DNA of 64,000 nucleotides from Photobacterium angustum (GCF_002954615.1 NZ_MSCJ01000001.1:2852001-2916000), one strand, 5' to 3'; shown: positions 1 through 10,535, numbered from the stretch's first letter. Numbers and translations: made by a program. The notes: generated from the letters alone by a model not told the origin.

Positions 1-652
1 AAGCAACAGTGATTGGGAATTTTTCACCGGGATGGGTTTCTATCCAATCTCGTAAATCAAGCGCGCCACCACGATGAGCAAGCCAACGCATGATGATTTT
101 ATTTTTAGCAATTTTTTGCTGGCGATAAATACCTAAGTTTTGGCGTTTTTTATGTGGCCCTTTGGTGATAGTTAATCCCCACGTAAGCAATGGTGCAACA
201 TCATCAGGCCAACAGCTCATCACAGGGATTTTATCTAAATCAACGTCATCACCTTGCCACACAATCTCTTGGCACGGTGCATTGCGCAGACGCTTCACTG
301 GCATATTAAGCACTTGCTTAAACGCCGGTAATTTATCTAACGCTTCACGAAAACCACGTGGCGGCTCAGGCTCTTTTAAATATGCCAACAACTTACCGAC
401 TTCACGCAATTCTTTAACTTCAGAGCGCCCCATCCCCATCGCCACTCGTTGTGGGGTACCAAATAAATTAGCCAGTACCGGCATATCGTAGCCAATAGGA
501 TTTTCAAATAATAACGCGGGGCCACCAGCACGTAAGGTGCGGTCGCTAATTTCCGTTATTTCCTGATCTGGATCGACAGCCTGCTTAATTCGCTTCAACT
601 GCCCGTTCTGTTCTAAATAGGCGATGAAGTCTCGCAGATCCTTGAATTTCAT
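1..652 (-). CDS. ubiD: 4-hydroxy-3-polyprenylbenzoate decarboxylase UbiD (partial, N-terminal part)
   Basis: Reverse-strand frame open from an ATG at 652 to the window edge, about 217 codons, so the C-terminal half is outside. The start [15 protein letters not shown] and the segments [10 protein letters not shown] and [16 protein letters not shown] are typical of UbiD, the prenylated-FMN decarboxylase of ubiquinone synthesis, as is the [12 protein letters not shown] stretch. The enzyme removes the carboxyl group from polyprenyl-hydroxybenzoate, using a cofactor made by UbiX. The start matches the family and nothing upstream extends it. No partner gene is visible because the window ends; the next gene upstream (822-1838) points the same way but is 169 bases away. 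Confidence 0.93.
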   Translation of the reverse strand, partial: MKFKDLRDFIAYLEQNGQLKRIKQAVDPDQEITEISDRTLRAGGPALLFENPIGYDMPVLANLFGTPQRVAMGMGRSEVKELREVGKLLAYLKEPEPPRGFREALDKLPAFKQVLNMPVKRLRNAPCQEIVWQGDDVDLDKIPVMSCWPDDVAPLLTWGLTITKGPHKKRQNLGIYRQQKIAKNKIIMRWLAHRGGALDLRDWIETHPGEKFPITVA

Positions 653-706
653 ATCTGATACCACGATTGAGCTACGCCTTTAATATCAAAGATAGAGGCG
701 CAGGGA

Positions 707-721
707 TGAGAATGATTTTCG
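707..721. promoter_or_regulatory. Fur-box-like sequence upstream of ubiD
   Basis: The 15 bases TGAGAATGATTTTCG fit the 7-1-7 Fur inverted repeat (TGATAAT-N-ATTATCA) at 12 of 14 informative positions, 55 bases upstream of the ubiD start. This is an eye match only; Fur-like sequences arise often by chance in AT-rich DNA, and iron control of ubiD is not something I know to be established. Confidence 0.22.
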
Positions 722-821
722 CTAGTATAACCAGTTGTGCGCACTAAAACACCCATCAACAGGCGCTAATTTCATCACAAAAAAGAGAAAAAAAACGCCA
801 TAATCCTTATAAAAACAAAGA

Positions 822-1838
822 CTATTTACGAGTTATTGGAGGTATTTGACCTGTCGGTAATATTTCTTTGATGTGCGCGACTAAATCAGGATCAGTACTG
901 ATTACTAATAATTGTTGTAACCAATGATCATGACCTTGTTTCATCAAATAAGGAGTGATGAGTGATCGTTCAATCTGATCGCCTAACTGTATCTGCAAAA
1001 ACGATTTCGCCATTTCGGGTAATGGATTAAAGGACGTCAATGCGCGATAAGCTGGCTCTTTGAGTGAAGGATTTGAAGTGGCTGCAATTAACTGGCTAAC
1101 AACAAAATCAGAAGCTGATGAAGTAGATAAGCGTTGTAGTTCCGCCAAGCTGTATTGATCGGTACGGCGACGCCACAGTAAATCATATAATTTACTATCA
1201 TCAGAATAAGCAGCAAGGACGGCAAGAATACTGTTATCAGGTAACCACATTAACTGTGGATCAGAATGAAACTGCTCGACTAAAACAGTAATGGCAGAAT
1301 CAGATAATTGTGGGATCGCACGCACAATCACTTGGCTGCGTTTTTGTTGTTGCTCTAAGTCCCCTGTAAGCCATTCTGATAAAGCCAATTTCCCTTGTTC
1401 TAATTGCACCGTTGCACGTTGGCTGATCAGCTCTTTTTTCCACTGACGCAATAAGCCATTCGCTTGATTGCTGTAGAAAAAAGCCATTCGTTGTACCGTA
1501 TAGCCATCACCTTGTTCTGTAATAGTAAACGGCGATTGTCGCTCGGCTTGAATAGTTAACCATGCAATACGCGCAGCATTAAGCTGTTTTACTTCACTGG
1601 CATATTGAATTAATTGGCTGCGGGCAACCTCTTGTGTCAAAGCGGGAAGTTGATCGAGTAAAATTTCCAAAGACTGAAAATCACTGTGATCATAATAAGG
1701 TTTGAGGGTTTCAATATGCGCGACAAATTGAGGCATTGTTTGAACATGCTGAATTTTCGCTTCAGTCACTTCTAATGCAGAAACAGGCTGTAATACACTC
1801 GCGATCAGTAAGCTTAACGCACACAATCGTCGTAACAT
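822..1838 (-). CDS. Exported protein of unknown function
   Basis: 338 codons. The N-terminus MLRRLCALSLLIASVLQPVSALE is a clear Sec signal peptide with likely cleavage after about residue 21 (VSA-LE), so the product should be periplasmic or envelope-attached. The rest is helix-rich with no transmembrane segment and no catalytic motif I recognise; Leu and Gln content and the regular helical pattern resemble a HEAT- or TPR-like scaffold, but that is only an impression. A purine-rich Shine-Dalgarno (AAGGAGGTG on the coding strand) lies just upstream of the ATG, supporting the start. It sits alone between rho and ubiD, on the same strand as both, with its own gap on each side. Function unknown. 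Confidence 0.8.
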   Translation of the reverse strand: MLRRLCALSLLIASVLQPVSALEVTEAKIQHVQTMPQFVAHIETLKPYYDHSDFQSLEILLDQLPALTQEVARSQLIQYASEVKQLNAARIAWLTIQAERQSPFTITEQGDGYTVQRMAFFYSNQANGLLRQWKKELISQRATVQLEQGKLALSEWLTGDLEQQQKRSQVIVRAIPQLSDSAITVLVEQFHSDPQLMWLPDNSILAVLAAYSDDSKLYDLLWRRRTDQYSLAELQRLSTSSASDFVVSQLIAATSNPSLKEPAYRALTSFNPLPEMAKSFLQIQLGDQIERSLITPYLMKQGHDHWLQQLLVISTDPDLVAHIKEILPTGQIPPITRK

Positions 1839-1910
1839 AACACCTCCTTGTTAAGTCAAATACGCACAATCCGTGCCTATACAATCTCAGTATGCGGTAA
1901 TTTCTGTCAA

Positions 1911-1943
1911 TAAAAAACGCCGCCCGTGGGCGACGTTTTTAAT
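1911..1943. terminator. Intrinsic terminator downstream of rho
   Basis: GC-rich stem (CCGCCC/GGGCG) inside an A-run on one side and a T-run on the other, directly after the rho stop. It can act in both directions but serves rho on the minus strand. Confidence 0.8.
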
Positions 1944-1965
1944 AAATGTGACTCAGTGCAGCGAA

Positions 1966-3231
1966 TTATGATTTCTGACGACGCATCGCATCAAAGAATT
2001 CATCATTAGTCTTCGTCATTGATAGCTTATCAATTAAGAATTCCATGCTGTCAGTTTCGCTCATTGGGTGAACGATCTTACGTAGAATCCACATTTTCTG
2101 TAGCTCGTCCGCTTTCGCTAATAGTTCTTCACGACGCGTACCAGAGCGGTTGATATCGATAGCAGGGAATACACGTTTCTCAGCGATCTTACGAGAAAGG
2201 TGAAGCTCCATGTTACCTGTACCTTTAAATTCTTCGTAGATAACTTCATCCATTTTCGAACCAGTATCAACTAGTGCTGTTGCGATGATAGTTAAGCTAC
2301 CGCCTTCTTCTACGTTACGTGCAGCACCAAAGAAGCGCTTAGGACGGTGAAGGGCGTTGGCATCGACACCACCTGTTAATACCTTACCAGAGGAAGGAAT
2401 TACGGTGTTGTATGCACGTGCTAGACGTGTAATTGAGTCAAGTAAGATAACAACATCTTTCTTGTGCTCTACTAAACGTTTTGCTTTTTCAATTACCATT
2501 TCAGCCACTTGTACGTGACGTGATGCTGGCTCATCAAACGTTGATGCAATCACTTCGCCTTTTACAAGGCGTTGCATCTCGGTCACTTCTTCTGGACGCT
2601 CATCAATAAGCAATACCATTAACTCACACTCAGGGTGGTTATGGGCAATACTTTGGGCAATGTTTTGAAGCAGCATTGTTTTACCCGCTTTTGGCGGAGC
2701 AACAATCAGACCACGCTGGCCTTTACCGATTGGTGATGCTAAATCAAGAACACGTGCTGTGATGTCTTCTGTAGAACCGTTACCACGTTCCATACGCATA
2801 CGTGAGTTTGCATGCAGTGGGGTAAGGTTTTCAAATAGGATCTTATTGCGGGCGTTGTCTGGCTTGTCGTAGTTTACTTCGTTAACTTTCAGTAGTGCAA
2901 AGTAACGCTCACCGTCTTTTGGTGGACGAATCTTTCCGGCAATAGTATCGCCAGTACGTAAGTTAAAACGACGGATTTGACTTGGTGATACATAAATATC
3001 ATCAGGGCCAGCAAGGTAAGAACTATCAGCGCTACGAAGGAAGCCGAAGCCATCTTGTAATATTTCTAGAACACCATCGCCAAAAATATCCTCACCACTC
3101 TTCGCATGCTGCTTAAGAATGGAGAAGATGATGTCTTGCTTTCTCAAGCGGGCAAGGTTTTCTAATCCTAAACTTTCGCCAAGTGATACCAACTTAGAAA
3201 TCGGTTGGCTCTTTAATTCTGTAAGGTTCAT
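1966..3231 (-). CDS. rho: Transcription termination factor Rho
   Basis: 421 residues, close to the 419 of E. coli Rho and near-identical over long stretches. The N-terminal helix bundle begins MNLTELK. It is followed by the RNA-binding cold-shock-like domain (GFGFLRS), the P-loop PPKAGKTML near residue 180, the Walker B region [17 protein letters not shown], and the Q/R loops of the hexameric ATPase. Rho loads on C-rich RNA and translocates to release RNA polymerase. The frame could begin eight codons earlier at a TTG, but the family starts at MNLTELK, so I use the ATG at 3231. The roughly 200-base leader between trxA and rho contains a hairpin; in enterobacteria the rho leader mediates autoregulation by premature termination, which is plausible here but not shown. 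Confidence 0.97.
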   Translation of the reverse strand: MNLTELKSQPISKLVSLGESLGLENLARLRKQDIIFSILKQHAKSGEDIFGDGVLEILQDGFGFLRSADSSYLAGPDDIYVSPSQIRRFNLRTGDTIAGKIRPPKDGERYFALLKVNEVNYDKPDNARNKILFENLTPLHANSRMRMERGNGSTEDITARVLDLASPIGKGQRGLIVAPPKAGKTMLLQNIAQSIAHNHPECELMVLLIDERPEEVTEMQRLVKGEVIASTFDEPASRHVQVAEMVIEKAKRLVEHKKDVVILLDSITRLARAYNTVIPSSGKVLTGGVDANALHRPKRFFGAARNVEEGGSLTIIATALVDTGSKMDEVIYEEFKGTGNMELHLSRKIAEKRVFPAIDINRSGTRREELLAKADELQKMWILRKIVHPMSETDSMEFLIDKLSMTKTNDEFFDAMRRQKS

Positions 3232-3380
3232 AGTGGTGGGTTTCTTGTCTGTCAAAATCGGGGTTCTATATTAGTTGAGATAAAGATGACCAATAGGGCC
3301 TGGTCAAGAAATGAACGAAAATGTAATTTCTGTGCGCTACGGTAACACTAAACGTTCTATCCGTCTAGCATAGACGTTAG

Positions 3381-3418
3381 ACAAACCATGTACAACTTAG
3401 AAATTGTCCATGGTTTGT
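3381..3418. other. Hairpin between trxA and rho
   Basis: Perfect 10-base arms ACAAACCATG and CATGGTTTGT, with an additional short inner pairing (ACAA/TTGT). No T-run follows on the minus strand, so it is not an ordinary intrinsic terminator. It could be a trxA 3' end stabiliser or part of a rho-leader control element. Confidence 0.5.
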
Positions 3419-3429
3419 AATAATTGCAC

Positions 3430-3756
3430 TTATAGGTTCGCGTCTAAGAACTCTTTAAGCTGTGTTTTCGACAGTGCGCCAACCTTTGTTGCCGCTACAC
3501 CACCGTCTTTAAACAGCAGTAATGTCGGAATACCACGAATACCAAACTTCGGCGGTGTCTCCGCATTCTGATCAATATTTAGTTTACCAATCGTTAGCTT
3601 GCCTTCGTATTCATCAGCGATTTCGTCAAGAATAGGGGCAATCATTTTACATGGACCACACCATTCAGCCCAAAAATCGACTAATACCGGGCCAGCAGCA
3701 TTGATTACATCAGTGTCAAAACTCGCATCTGTAAGCTGCACAATCTTGTCGCTCAT
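3430..3756 (-). CDS. trxA: Thioredoxin 1
   Basis: 108 residues starting [10 protein letters not shown], with the redox motif WCGPC at residues 32-36 (Cys33, Cys36) and the cis-proline loop RGIPTLLLF. This is the cytoplasmic dithiol-disulfide donor kept reduced by thioredoxin reductase. The ATG at 3756 has a GGAG ribosome site about 7 bases upstream and aligns with the family start; a longer reading with four extra residues is unlikely. It is divergent from rhlB and upstream of rho, the trxA-rho arrangement common in gammaproteobacteria. Confidence 0.97.
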   Translation of the reverse strand: MSDKIVQLTDASFDTDVINAAGPVLVDFWAEWCGPCKMIAPILDEIADEYEGKLTIGKLNIDQNAETPPKFGIRGIPTLLLFKDGGVAATKVGALSKTQLKEFLDANL

Positions 3757-3868
3757 CTTCCACTCCAACAGTTGATTTTGTTAGCTGATCTTATTTTACC
3801 AGCAAATCGTTGCCCTATTTGAATGGAATACGTTTCGTATTGCAACCCTAAGCTGATATTCTATAGCA

Positions 3869-5182
3869 ATGAAGACGACTCACATCACAGAGCGGAAATT
3901 TGCCGAGCTAGGGTTAAACCCTCTAGTTTTAAAAGGATTGGATGATAAAGGGTTCCATAATTGCACCCCGATCCAAGCCTTGGCATTGCCAGTTATGCTC
4001 ACTGGCCATGATATCGCGGGACAGGCTCAAACAGGTACGGGTAAAACCATTGCCTTCCTAACCGCTACTTTTAACCATTTATTGGAGACAGCTGCGCCTG
4101 CGCATCGTAAAACCGATCAACCGCGTGCCATTATCATGGCGCCTACGCGTGAATTGGCGATCCAAATTTATAATGATGCATCATCACTGATTGCAAGTAC
4201 GGGCTTAAAAGCTGGCCTCGCTTACGGTGGCGAACCTTACGAGAAGCAGAAAGCGGTTCTTGATGAGGGTGTAGATATCTTAATCGGTACGTGTGGCCGT
4301 ATTATTGATTTCTACAAGCAACGTGTTATTGATTTAGCGAGCATTCAAGTAGTAGTACTTGATGAAGCCGATCGTATGTTCGATTTAGGTTTTATTAAAG
4401 ACATTCGCTTCTTGTTCCGTCGAATGCCAGCACCGAGCGAGCGTTTAAGCCTGCTATTCTCAGCCACATTGTCCTACCGTGTGAAAGAATTAGCATTTGA
4501 ACATATGAATAGCCCTGAAAGCGTTGTCGTTGAGCCGGAGCAAAAAACAGGCCACCGCATTCAAGAAGAATTGTTCTACCCATCTAACCAAGAAAAAATG
4601 CGTTTACTACAAACGTTGATCGAGGAAGAGTGGCCAGAGCGCGCAATTATTTTTGCTAATACCAAACACCGTTGTGAAGATGTTTGGGGTCATTTAGCCG
4701 CTGATGGTCATCGTGTTGGTTTGCTAACTGGCGATGTGCCACAGAAAAAACGTGAGCGTATTTTGGATCAATTCACCAAAGGTGATGTTGATATCTTAGT
4801 CGCGACCGATGTCGCTGCTCGTGGTTTGCATATCCCTGCAGTAACGCACGTATTTAACTACGATCTACCTGATGATGCAGAAGATTATGTACACCGTATT
4901 GGTCGTACAGGTCGTGCAGGCCTAAGTGGTCACTCAATCAGTTTTGCTTGTGAAGAGTACGCTATTAACCTAACCGCTATTGAAACTTACATTGAACATG
5001 GTATTCCACAGTCAAAGTATGACTCAGAAGCATTGTTAGACGATCTTCCAGCACCGATCCGCCTACAACGAAACCCTCGTCAAGGTGGTCGCCGTAACAC
5101 TCAACGTCAAGGCCAAGGTCAAGGGCAACAACGTTCGCGCAATAATCGCCGTCGTCCGCCTCAAAACAACAAGCCTGCGTAA
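3869..5182 (+). CDS. rhlB: ATP-dependent RNA helicase RhlB (DEAD-box)
   Basis: 437 residues. DEAD-box motifs appear in order: Q motif ([10 protein letters not shown]), motif I (AQTGTGKT), Ia (PTRELA), II (DEAD in [14 protein letters not shown]), III (SAT) and VI ([10 protein letters not shown]). The N-terminus [15 protein letters not shown] and the core match RhlB more closely than other DEAD-box paralogues. The tail after about residue 395 is rich in Arg, Gln and Asn and probably disordered, an RNA- or RNase E-binding extension. RhlB unwinds RNA in the degradosome. It is followed after 16 bases by gppA on the same strand, so the two are probably co-transcribed as in enterobacteria. Confidence 0.95.
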   Translation: MKTTHITERKFAELGLNPLVLKGLDDKGFHNCTPIQALALPVMLTGHDIAGQAQTGTGKTIAFLTATFNHLLETAAPAHRKTDQPRAIIMAPTRELAIQIYNDASSLIASTGLKAGLAYGGEPYEKQKAVLDEGVDILIGTCGRIIDFYKQRVIDLASIQVVVLDEADRMFDLGFIKDIRFLFRRMPAPSERLSLLFSATLSYRVKELAFEHMNSPESVVVEPEQKTGHRIQEELFYPSNQEKMRLLQTLIEEEWPERAIIFANTKHRCEDVWGHLAADGHRVGLLTGDVPQKKRERILDQFTKGDVDILVATDVAARGLHIPAVTHVFNYDLPDDAEDYVHRIGRTGRAGLSGHSISFACEEYAINLTAIETYIEHGIPQSKYDSEALLDDLPAPIRLQRNPRQGGRRNTQRQGQGQGQQRSRNNRRRPPQNNKPA

Positions 5183-5198
5183 TAACGATAAGTAATGT

Positions 5199-6695
5199 AT
5201 GTCTATGGAAAGAAATTCAGTATCACCGCTTTATGCCGCCATTGATCTCGGCTCAAACAGTTTCCACATGTGGATTGTGCGTGAAGTAAATGGCAGTGTT
5301 CAGACACTCGCGAAAATCAAACGTAAAGTGCGTTTAGCCGCTGGTCTTAACAACCAAAATGTACTCAGTGAAGAAGCGATGCAGCGTGGCCTTGATTGTT
5401 TGGCTCTCTTTGCCGAACGTTTACAAGATATCAAAGCCGACCACATTCGTATCGTTGGTACTGCCGCCTTACGTACAGCGGTGAACGCAGAAGAATTTCT
5501 TTCCAAGGCGAAGGCTATTCTTGGTTATCCGGTCAGTATTATTCCGGGTGAAGAAGAAGCTCGCATTATCTATCAAGGGGTGGCACACACCTCTGGTGGT
5601 AGTGATAAACGTTTAGTGGTTGATATCGGCGGTGCCAGCACTGAAGTTATTATCGGCAAAGGATTTGATAGCAGCGCTTTAACCAGCTTAAAAATTGGTT
5701 GTGTGACATGGCTTGAGCGTTACTTTAAAGATCGCTACCTCACATCAGCCAACTTCGACGCTGCGATTAATGGCGCTAAAGAAGTTATTGAACCGATCAT
5801 TGAACGCTATACCGAACTCGGTTGGGAATCTTGTGTTGGTGCCAGTGGTACCGTACAAGCACTACAAGAAATTATGCTAGCGCAAGGAATGGATGAAATC
5901 ATTACCTTGCAAAAGCTTAAGCGCTTACAACGCCAAGCTATGCAATACGAGCGTTTAGAAGATCTTGATATTGAAGGTTTAACACTAGAACGCGCATTAG
6001 TATTCCCTAGTGGCTTATCAATTTTAATCGCGCTATTTGAGTCATTAAAAATTGAATCTATGACGCTAGCCGGTGGCGCACTTCGTGAAGGCATGGTTTA
6101 TGAAATGATGGAGCAAATGCGCCATCATGATGTATGCACTCGTACCATAGACAGTGTCCAGAAACGTTTTCAAATTGATACCGAACATGCCGATATTGTC
6201 AACAATATGGCAATGTTGATGTTAAGCCAATGCCCGAATTGGCAACTTGAACCACAAGCTCAAAATATCTTGGAAGCGGCAGTAAAACTGCATGAAATAG
6301 GCGCAAGTATTGAGTTTAAGAAAAGCACTGAACATGCCGCTTACCTAATTAAACACCTTGATCTTCCAGGCTTTACCCATGCCCAGCGTAATTTACTGGC
6401 TGAAATCCTGCGTCGTTACACAGGACCTCTGACTAGCTTACCTGAGCAACATGCACTCTCCGCACAAAGTGCGGCGCGTTTATTACGTTTGTTACGTATA
6501 GCCGTGATTGTATGTCATCGTCGCGATACGCGTTGTTTACCACCGTTTAACCTGCAAGTAGAAGGGGAAAAGCTAATCCTACTACTGCCTGCAAAATGGT
6601 TGATCAACAACCCGCTGACACGAAGCGAACTGCACCAAGAAGCGACCCGTCAAACAGACATGGGTTGGCCAATGCTCGTGACATCGCAAGACTAA
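5199..6695 (+). CDS. gppA: Guanosine-5'-triphosphate,3'-diphosphate phosphatase / exopolyphosphatase GppA
   Basis: 498 residues, the usual length for GppA. The N-terminal ASKHA ATPase fold is seen as [14 protein letters not shown] near residue 13, [13 protein letters not shown] near 113, [12 protein letters not shown] near 144 and the [11 protein letters not shown] segment. The C-terminal part is the HD-like domain of the Ppx/GppA family. The enzyme converts pppGpp to ppGpp and can hydrolyse polyphosphate. It directly follows rhlB, and an intrinsic terminator comes 16 bases after the stop. GppA rather than Ppx is favoured by the rhlB linkage and the HMWIVRE start. Confidence 0.92.
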   Translation: MSMERNSVSPLYAAIDLGSNSFHMWIVREVNGSVQTLAKIKRKVRLAAGLNNQNVLSEEAMQRGLDCLALFAERLQDIKADHIRIVGTAALRTAVNAEEFLSKAKAILGYPVSIIPGEEEARIIYQGVAHTSGGSDKRLVVDIGGASTEVIIGKGFDSSALTSLKIGCVTWLERYFKDRYLTSANFDAAINGAKEVIEPIIERYTELGWESCVGASGTVQALQEIMLAQGMDEIITLQKLKRLQRQAMQYERLEDLDIEGLTLERALVFPSGLSILIALFESLKIESMTLAGGALREGMVYEMMEQMRHHDVCTRTIDSVQKRFQIDTEHADIVNNMAMLMLSQCPNWQLEPQAQNILEAAVKLHEIGASIEFKKSTEHAAYLIKHLDLPGFTHAQRNLLAEILRRYTGPLTSLPEQHALSAQSAARLLRLLRIAVIVCHRRDTRCLPPFNLQVEGEKLILLLPAKWLINNPLTRSELHQEATRQTDMGWPMLVTSQD

Positions 6696-6710
6696 ACATT
6701 CTATTCGATC

Positions 6711-6738
6711 AAAAAAGGCTCCGTTAGGAGCCTTTTCT
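6711..6738. terminator. Bidirectional intrinsic terminator (gppA / prepilin gene)
   Basis: Stem GGCTCC-GTTA-GGAGCC flanked by an A-run and a T-run, between two convergent genes. Confidence 0.85.
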
Positions 6739-6769
6739 TTATCTCAATTAGTGTTAGAAAATATCAGTG

Positions 6770-7369
6770 TTAACAACCATCTTCTTGAGTAGAAATTTTC
6801 TTAGATAGCACTTGCTGAGTGGCTTCATCCATTTTGGCAGAATAATATGCAAAGCACTTATCTTGCAGGGTTTTACCTTGCGGTATAATTGCCAGCGACC
6901 AACCATCAGTCTCAGGAAACACCTTACCAGGGCGAATTTGATCAATCACACAAAATTCAGCATCAGTACAAGATGTTGTCTCAACCTTATCTTTGCTAAA
7001 GCCACTTGCGTTGCCTAAGTACTTAAAATCCTGCGTCATAATCGTCATCAAACCATCATGATCACTACCTGCTGTCCACTTAGCACGCGGCACACCAAAG
7101 TAGGTAAAGATTTTATTACCATCAACATCAACTTCTACACCATATTGATGCTCTTTGCCTTGCATAATGGCTTTGTATTCCACCAAATCAATCACGGTAC
7201 GCACACTACCAGCTATGCCGTTTAGCGACGCTTTGGTTGCATCTGATGAAATAGATAAAAATCGCGGGGCTGCAGTGACCGCAAGAATGCCTAAAATGAC
7301 AATCACGATAACCAATTCGATGAGGCTAAATCCTTTTGACTGGCGAGCTATCACCCCGTATCTATCCAT
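6770..7369 (-). CDS. Type IV prepilin-like protein, MSHA/type II pseudopilin type
   Basis: 199 residues. The type IV prepilin signature is clear: a short basic leader of 13 residues ending in Lys-Gly, then FSLIELVIVIVILGILAVTAAPRF, with Glu at position 5 of the mature protein. PilD-type peptidase should cut between Gly13 and Phe14 and methylate the Phe. The C-terminal domain has four Cys (in SCTDAEFC, DKCF and the final DGC) that may form disulfides. It resembles MSHA-type pilins and stands alone, with no assembly ATPase, platform protein or other pilin genes near it. It lies downstream of prlC on the same strand, 69 bases away. Whether it is a pilus subunit, minor pilin or secretion pseudopilin cannot be told from sequence. 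Confidence 0.85.
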   Translation of the reverse strand: MDRYGVIARQSKGFSLIELVIVIVILGILAVTAAPRFLSISSDATKASLNGIAGSVRTVIDLVEYKAIMQGKEHQYGVEVDVDGNKIFTYFGVPRAKWTAGSDHDGLMTIMTQDFKYLGNASGFSKDKVETTSCTDAEFCVIDQIRPGKVFPETDGWSLAIIPQGKTLQDKCFAYYSAKMDEATQQVLSKKISTQEDGC

Positions 7370-7438
7370 GAATACTGCTCTCTACACTAATTGCATGCAG
7401 CAAGTGACCATCCTCAGTCACTCACTGCACGTGTTACA

Positions 7439-9481
7439 TTAACCTGTAATACCGCTATGACGCAGCATTGCATCTAGCTCAGGCTCTCGACCACGGAAGC
7501 GTTTGAATAGCGCCATTGGCTCTTCACTGCCCCCTTGCTCAAGGATACAAGTTAAGAAGTCTTGTCCTGTTAGCGGATTGAAAATTCCTTCCTCTTCAAA
7601 GCGTGAGAACGCATCAGAAGACAATAATTCCGCCCACAAGTAGCTGTAGTAACCTGCGCTGTAGCCACCAGCAAAAACATGACTAAAGCTATGTGGGAAA
7701 CGTCCCCATTCTGGGCTTGGAACCACTGATACACGTGATTTCACTTTAAATAAAGTATCTAACACCTGTGCACCTACTTCTGGATCGTATTCGGTGTATA
7801 ACGTGAAATCAAACAGACCAAACTCAAGCTGACGTAAAATAAACATCGCTGATTGGAAGTTCTTCGCCGCCAGCATCTTATCTAGCATTTCTTTTGGTAA
7901 CGGCTCACCTGTCTCATAGTGACCAGAAATAAACGCCAGTGCTTCTTCTTCCCAACACCAATTTTCCAAGAACTGGCTTGGTAGCTCCACCGCATCCCAT
8001 GGCACACCGTTAATACCTGATACTGACGCTACATCAACTTGAGTCAGCATGTGATGGATACCATGACCGGTTTCATGGAATAAAGTCACCACTTCATTGT
8101 GGGTAAACAATGCCGGCTTATCGCCAATCGGACGGTTAAAGTTACAAGTTAAGTAGGCTACTGGGGTTTGTAACGTGCCATCAATACGGGTGCGACGAAC
8201 CATGCATTCGTCCATCCACGCACCACCACGTTTATGATCACGCGCGTAAAGATCAAGATAAAAGCTACCGCGAAGTTTGCCTTTATTATCAAAGATGTCA
8301 TAAAACGTTACTGATTCATGCCAAACTTCTACACCTTCACGTTGTTTGATCTCTAAACCAAACACACGCTTTAATACTTCAAAGAGACCTGCAACCACTT
8401 TCTTTTCAGGGAAATATGGACGTAACTCTTCATCTGAAATGCTGTAACGATGTTGTTTTAGTTTTTCTGAATAGTAAGCAAAATCCCATGGCTGTAGATC
8501 GTCAATACCAAATTCATTCTTAGCATATTCACGTAATTCAGCCACCTCACGCTCACCTTGTGGCTTCGCACGATCAGCAAGATCATTTAAGAAACCTAAC
8601 ACTTGCTCGGTAGATTCTGCCATTTTGGTCGCCAGTGATTTTTCACTGTAGCTGTTAAAACCTAACATGCGAGCCAGTTCGTGGCTCAGTTTAAGTTTTT
8701 CTGCAATTACTTCAGTGTTATCAAATTCACCTGCATTAGGACCACGATCTGAGGCACGGGTACCGAACGCTTCATACATTTCAGCACGGAGTTCACGGTT
8801 ATCACAGTATGTCATTACTGGTAAGTACGACGGCATTTCTAGGGTGAATAAATACCCTTCTTTCTCTTTCGCTTCTGCGTTCGCTTTTGCCGCAAGCAAA
8901 ACCGATTCAGGCAAACCGCTTAATTGCTCAACATCAGTAATGACCTTGTTCCATGCCATGGTGGCATCTAACACGTTATTACTAAAGGTTGAAGATAGCT
9001 CAGATAAACGTTTACTGATCTCACCGTAACGCGCTTGCTCTTGTGCAGGTAAGCCAATACCTGATAGCTCAAATTCTTTTAAGGCGTCTTTGATCGACTT
9101 TTGCTGCGCTTTGTTCAACGACGAAAATTTATCACTCGCTTTAATCGCTTTATAGGCTTCGTACAATCCTTTGTGTTGTCCAACCCAAGTACTGTAATCA
9201 GATAACAGAGGCAAACAGCTTTCATACGCTTCACGTAATTCAGCACTATTTTTCACGCCATTAAGATGACCGACAGGTGACCAAATACGACCTAGGCGAT
9301 CATCAGTTTCAGCTAAAGGCGCACAGATGGTTTCCCAAGTTGGCTCTGCCATTTCCATCAACACAGATTCTACATTTTCACGGCAATCTGCGATCGCTTG
9401 TTCTACCGCGGGCTTAATATGCTCAGGTTTAATATGAGCAAACGGTGGCAAATCTGTCATCGCTAATAATGGGTTGGACAT
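7439..9481 (-). CDS. prlC: Oligopeptidase A (M3 zinc metallopeptidase)
   Basis: 680 residues from the ATG at 9481, exactly the length known for E. coli PrlC; the frame could be read 46 codons further upstream, but that stretch does not resemble the family and AAAGGAAAA sits just before the ATG at 9481. The zinc site is HETGHGIHHML near residue 470, with the second glutamate ligand region ENWCWEEEAL downstream. The enzyme degrades short peptides in the cytoplasm, including cleaved signal peptides. It is divergent from rlmJ, a pairing also seen in other gammaproteobacteria. Confidence 0.96.
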   Translation of the reverse strand: MSNPLLAMTDLPPFAHIKPEHIKPAVEQAIADCRENVESVLMEMAEPTWETICAPLAETDDRLGRIWSPVGHLNGVKNSAELREAYESCLPLLSDYSTWVGQHKGLYEAYKAIKASDKFSSLNKAQQKSIKDALKEFELSGIGLPAQEQARYGEISKRLSELSSTFSNNVLDATMAWNKVITDVEQLSGLPESVLLAAKANAEAKEKEGYLFTLEMPSYLPVMTYCDNRELRAEMYEAFGTRASDRGPNAGEFDNTEVIAEKLKLSHELARMLGFNSYSEKSLATKMAESTEQVLGFLNDLADRAKPQGEREVAELREYAKNEFGIDDLQPWDFAYYSEKLKQHRYSISDEELRPYFPEKKVVAGLFEVLKRVFGLEIKQREGVEVWHESVTFYDIFDNKGKLRGSFYLDLYARDHKRGGAWMDECMVRRTRIDGTLQTPVAYLTCNFNRPIGDKPALFTHNEVVTLFHETGHGIHHMLTQVDVASVSGINGVPWDAVELPSQFLENWCWEEEALAFISGHYETGEPLPKEMLDKMLAAKNFQSAMFILRQLEFGLFDFTLYTEYDPEVGAQVLDTLFKVKSRVSVVPSPEWGRFPHSFSHVFAGGYSAGYYSYLWAELLSSDAFSRFEEEGIFNPLTGQDFLTCILEQGGSEEPMALFKRFRGREPELDAMLRHSGITG

Positions 9482-9695
9482 ACGCTTTTCCTTTATTTTT
9501 ATCTTATTATTAACATGCGCCCATGATGGATGAATTTCAATCCTTGCTGCAATTTTGCCGCTAAATACTTCGTAATAACGGGTTGATACCGCACGGTTAG
9601 GCGCAAAGGTTCGCATCATGGTTGGATAATAGTTGAGAATTAACGATAATACCGACTAACAACCCCTCCTTTAGATACCGATAGAGATTGATTTC

Positions 9696-10535
9696 ATGCT
9701 GAGTTATCGTCACAGCTTCCACGCAGGCAACCATGCTGACGTGGTTAAACACATTGTTCAAAGCTTAATTCTGGATGCACTCAAGCAAAAAGATAAACCT
9801 TTCGTCTATCACGATACTCACTCTGGTGTAGGTCGTTACGATCTGCAAGATGAGCGCAGCGAAAAAACCGGTGAGTTTAAACAAGGTATTGCGCGTATTT
9901 GGTCACGTGATGATATCCCTGAAGCGATCCAGAGTTACATTGAAGCGATTAAAGATCTGAATCACGGCGAAGAGTTGCGTTATTACCCGGGTTCCCCAAA
10001 AGTGGCACGCGCACAAATCCGAGATCAAGACCGTATGGTACTCACCGAGCTTCATCCAAGTGATTTTCCATTACTGCTGCAAGAATTTCGTGGCGATCGC
10101 CACGTTAAAATGTATAAAGAAGATGCCTTTGCCCGCTTAAAAGCTAGCCTTCCGCCTAAAGAGCGTCGCGGTGTCGTATTGATCGATCCCCCCTACGAAC
10201 TTAAACATGAATACCAAGATGTAGTAAAAGCGATCAAGCAAAGCCATCAACGTTGGGCTACGGGTACCTATGCTATTTGGTACCCAGTGGTTTATCGTGA
10301 AACTATCAACAACATGCTTCAAGGCTTAAAAGATTTAAATATCCCTAAAATCTTACAAATTGAACTGGGTGTAGAGCCTGATAGTGAAGAGCGCGGTATG
10401 ACAGCATCAGGCATGATTGTGATCAACCCACCTTGGAAGCTAGAAAGCCAAATGCGTGACATTCTGCCTTGGTTACAGCAAGCCATTGCACCTAATCATG
10501 GTCACCACACCGTTGAATGGGTTGTGCCTGAATAA
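9696..10535 (+). CDS. rlmJ: 23S rRNA (adenine-2030-N6)-methyltransferase RlmJ
   Basis: 279 residues starting MLSYRHSFHAGNHADVVKH, the hallmark N-terminus of RlmJ (formerly YhiR/ComJ-like). The SAM-dependent N6-adenine methyltransferase motif is DPPY at residues 164-167 and the glycine motif region is HDTHSGVGRY near 39-48. It modifies A2030 of 23S rRNA. Divergent from prlC and upstream of gor on the same strand with about 205 bases between, so probably separately transcribed from gor. Confidence 0.95.
   Translation: MLSYRHSFHAGNHADVVKHIVQSLILDALKQKDKPFVYHDTHSGVGRYDLQDERSEKTGEFKQGIARIWSRDDIPEAIQSYIEAIKDLNHGEELRYYPGSPKVARAQIRDQDRMVLTELHPSDFPLLLQEFRGDRHVKMYKEDAFARLKASLPPKERRGVVLIDPPYELKHEYQDVVKAIKQSHQRWATGTYAIWYPVVYRETINNMLQGLKDLNIPKILQIELGVEPDSEERGMTASGMIVINPPWKLESQMRDILPWLQQAIAPNHGHHTVEWVVPE

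Noticed and set aside
162..491. Plus-strand ORF across the ubiD region
   Set aside because: Antisense to ubiD, which has full family similarity; no homology in the translated product.
8667..9029. Plus-strand ORF across prlC
   Set aside because: Antisense to a well-supported gene, no recognisable product.
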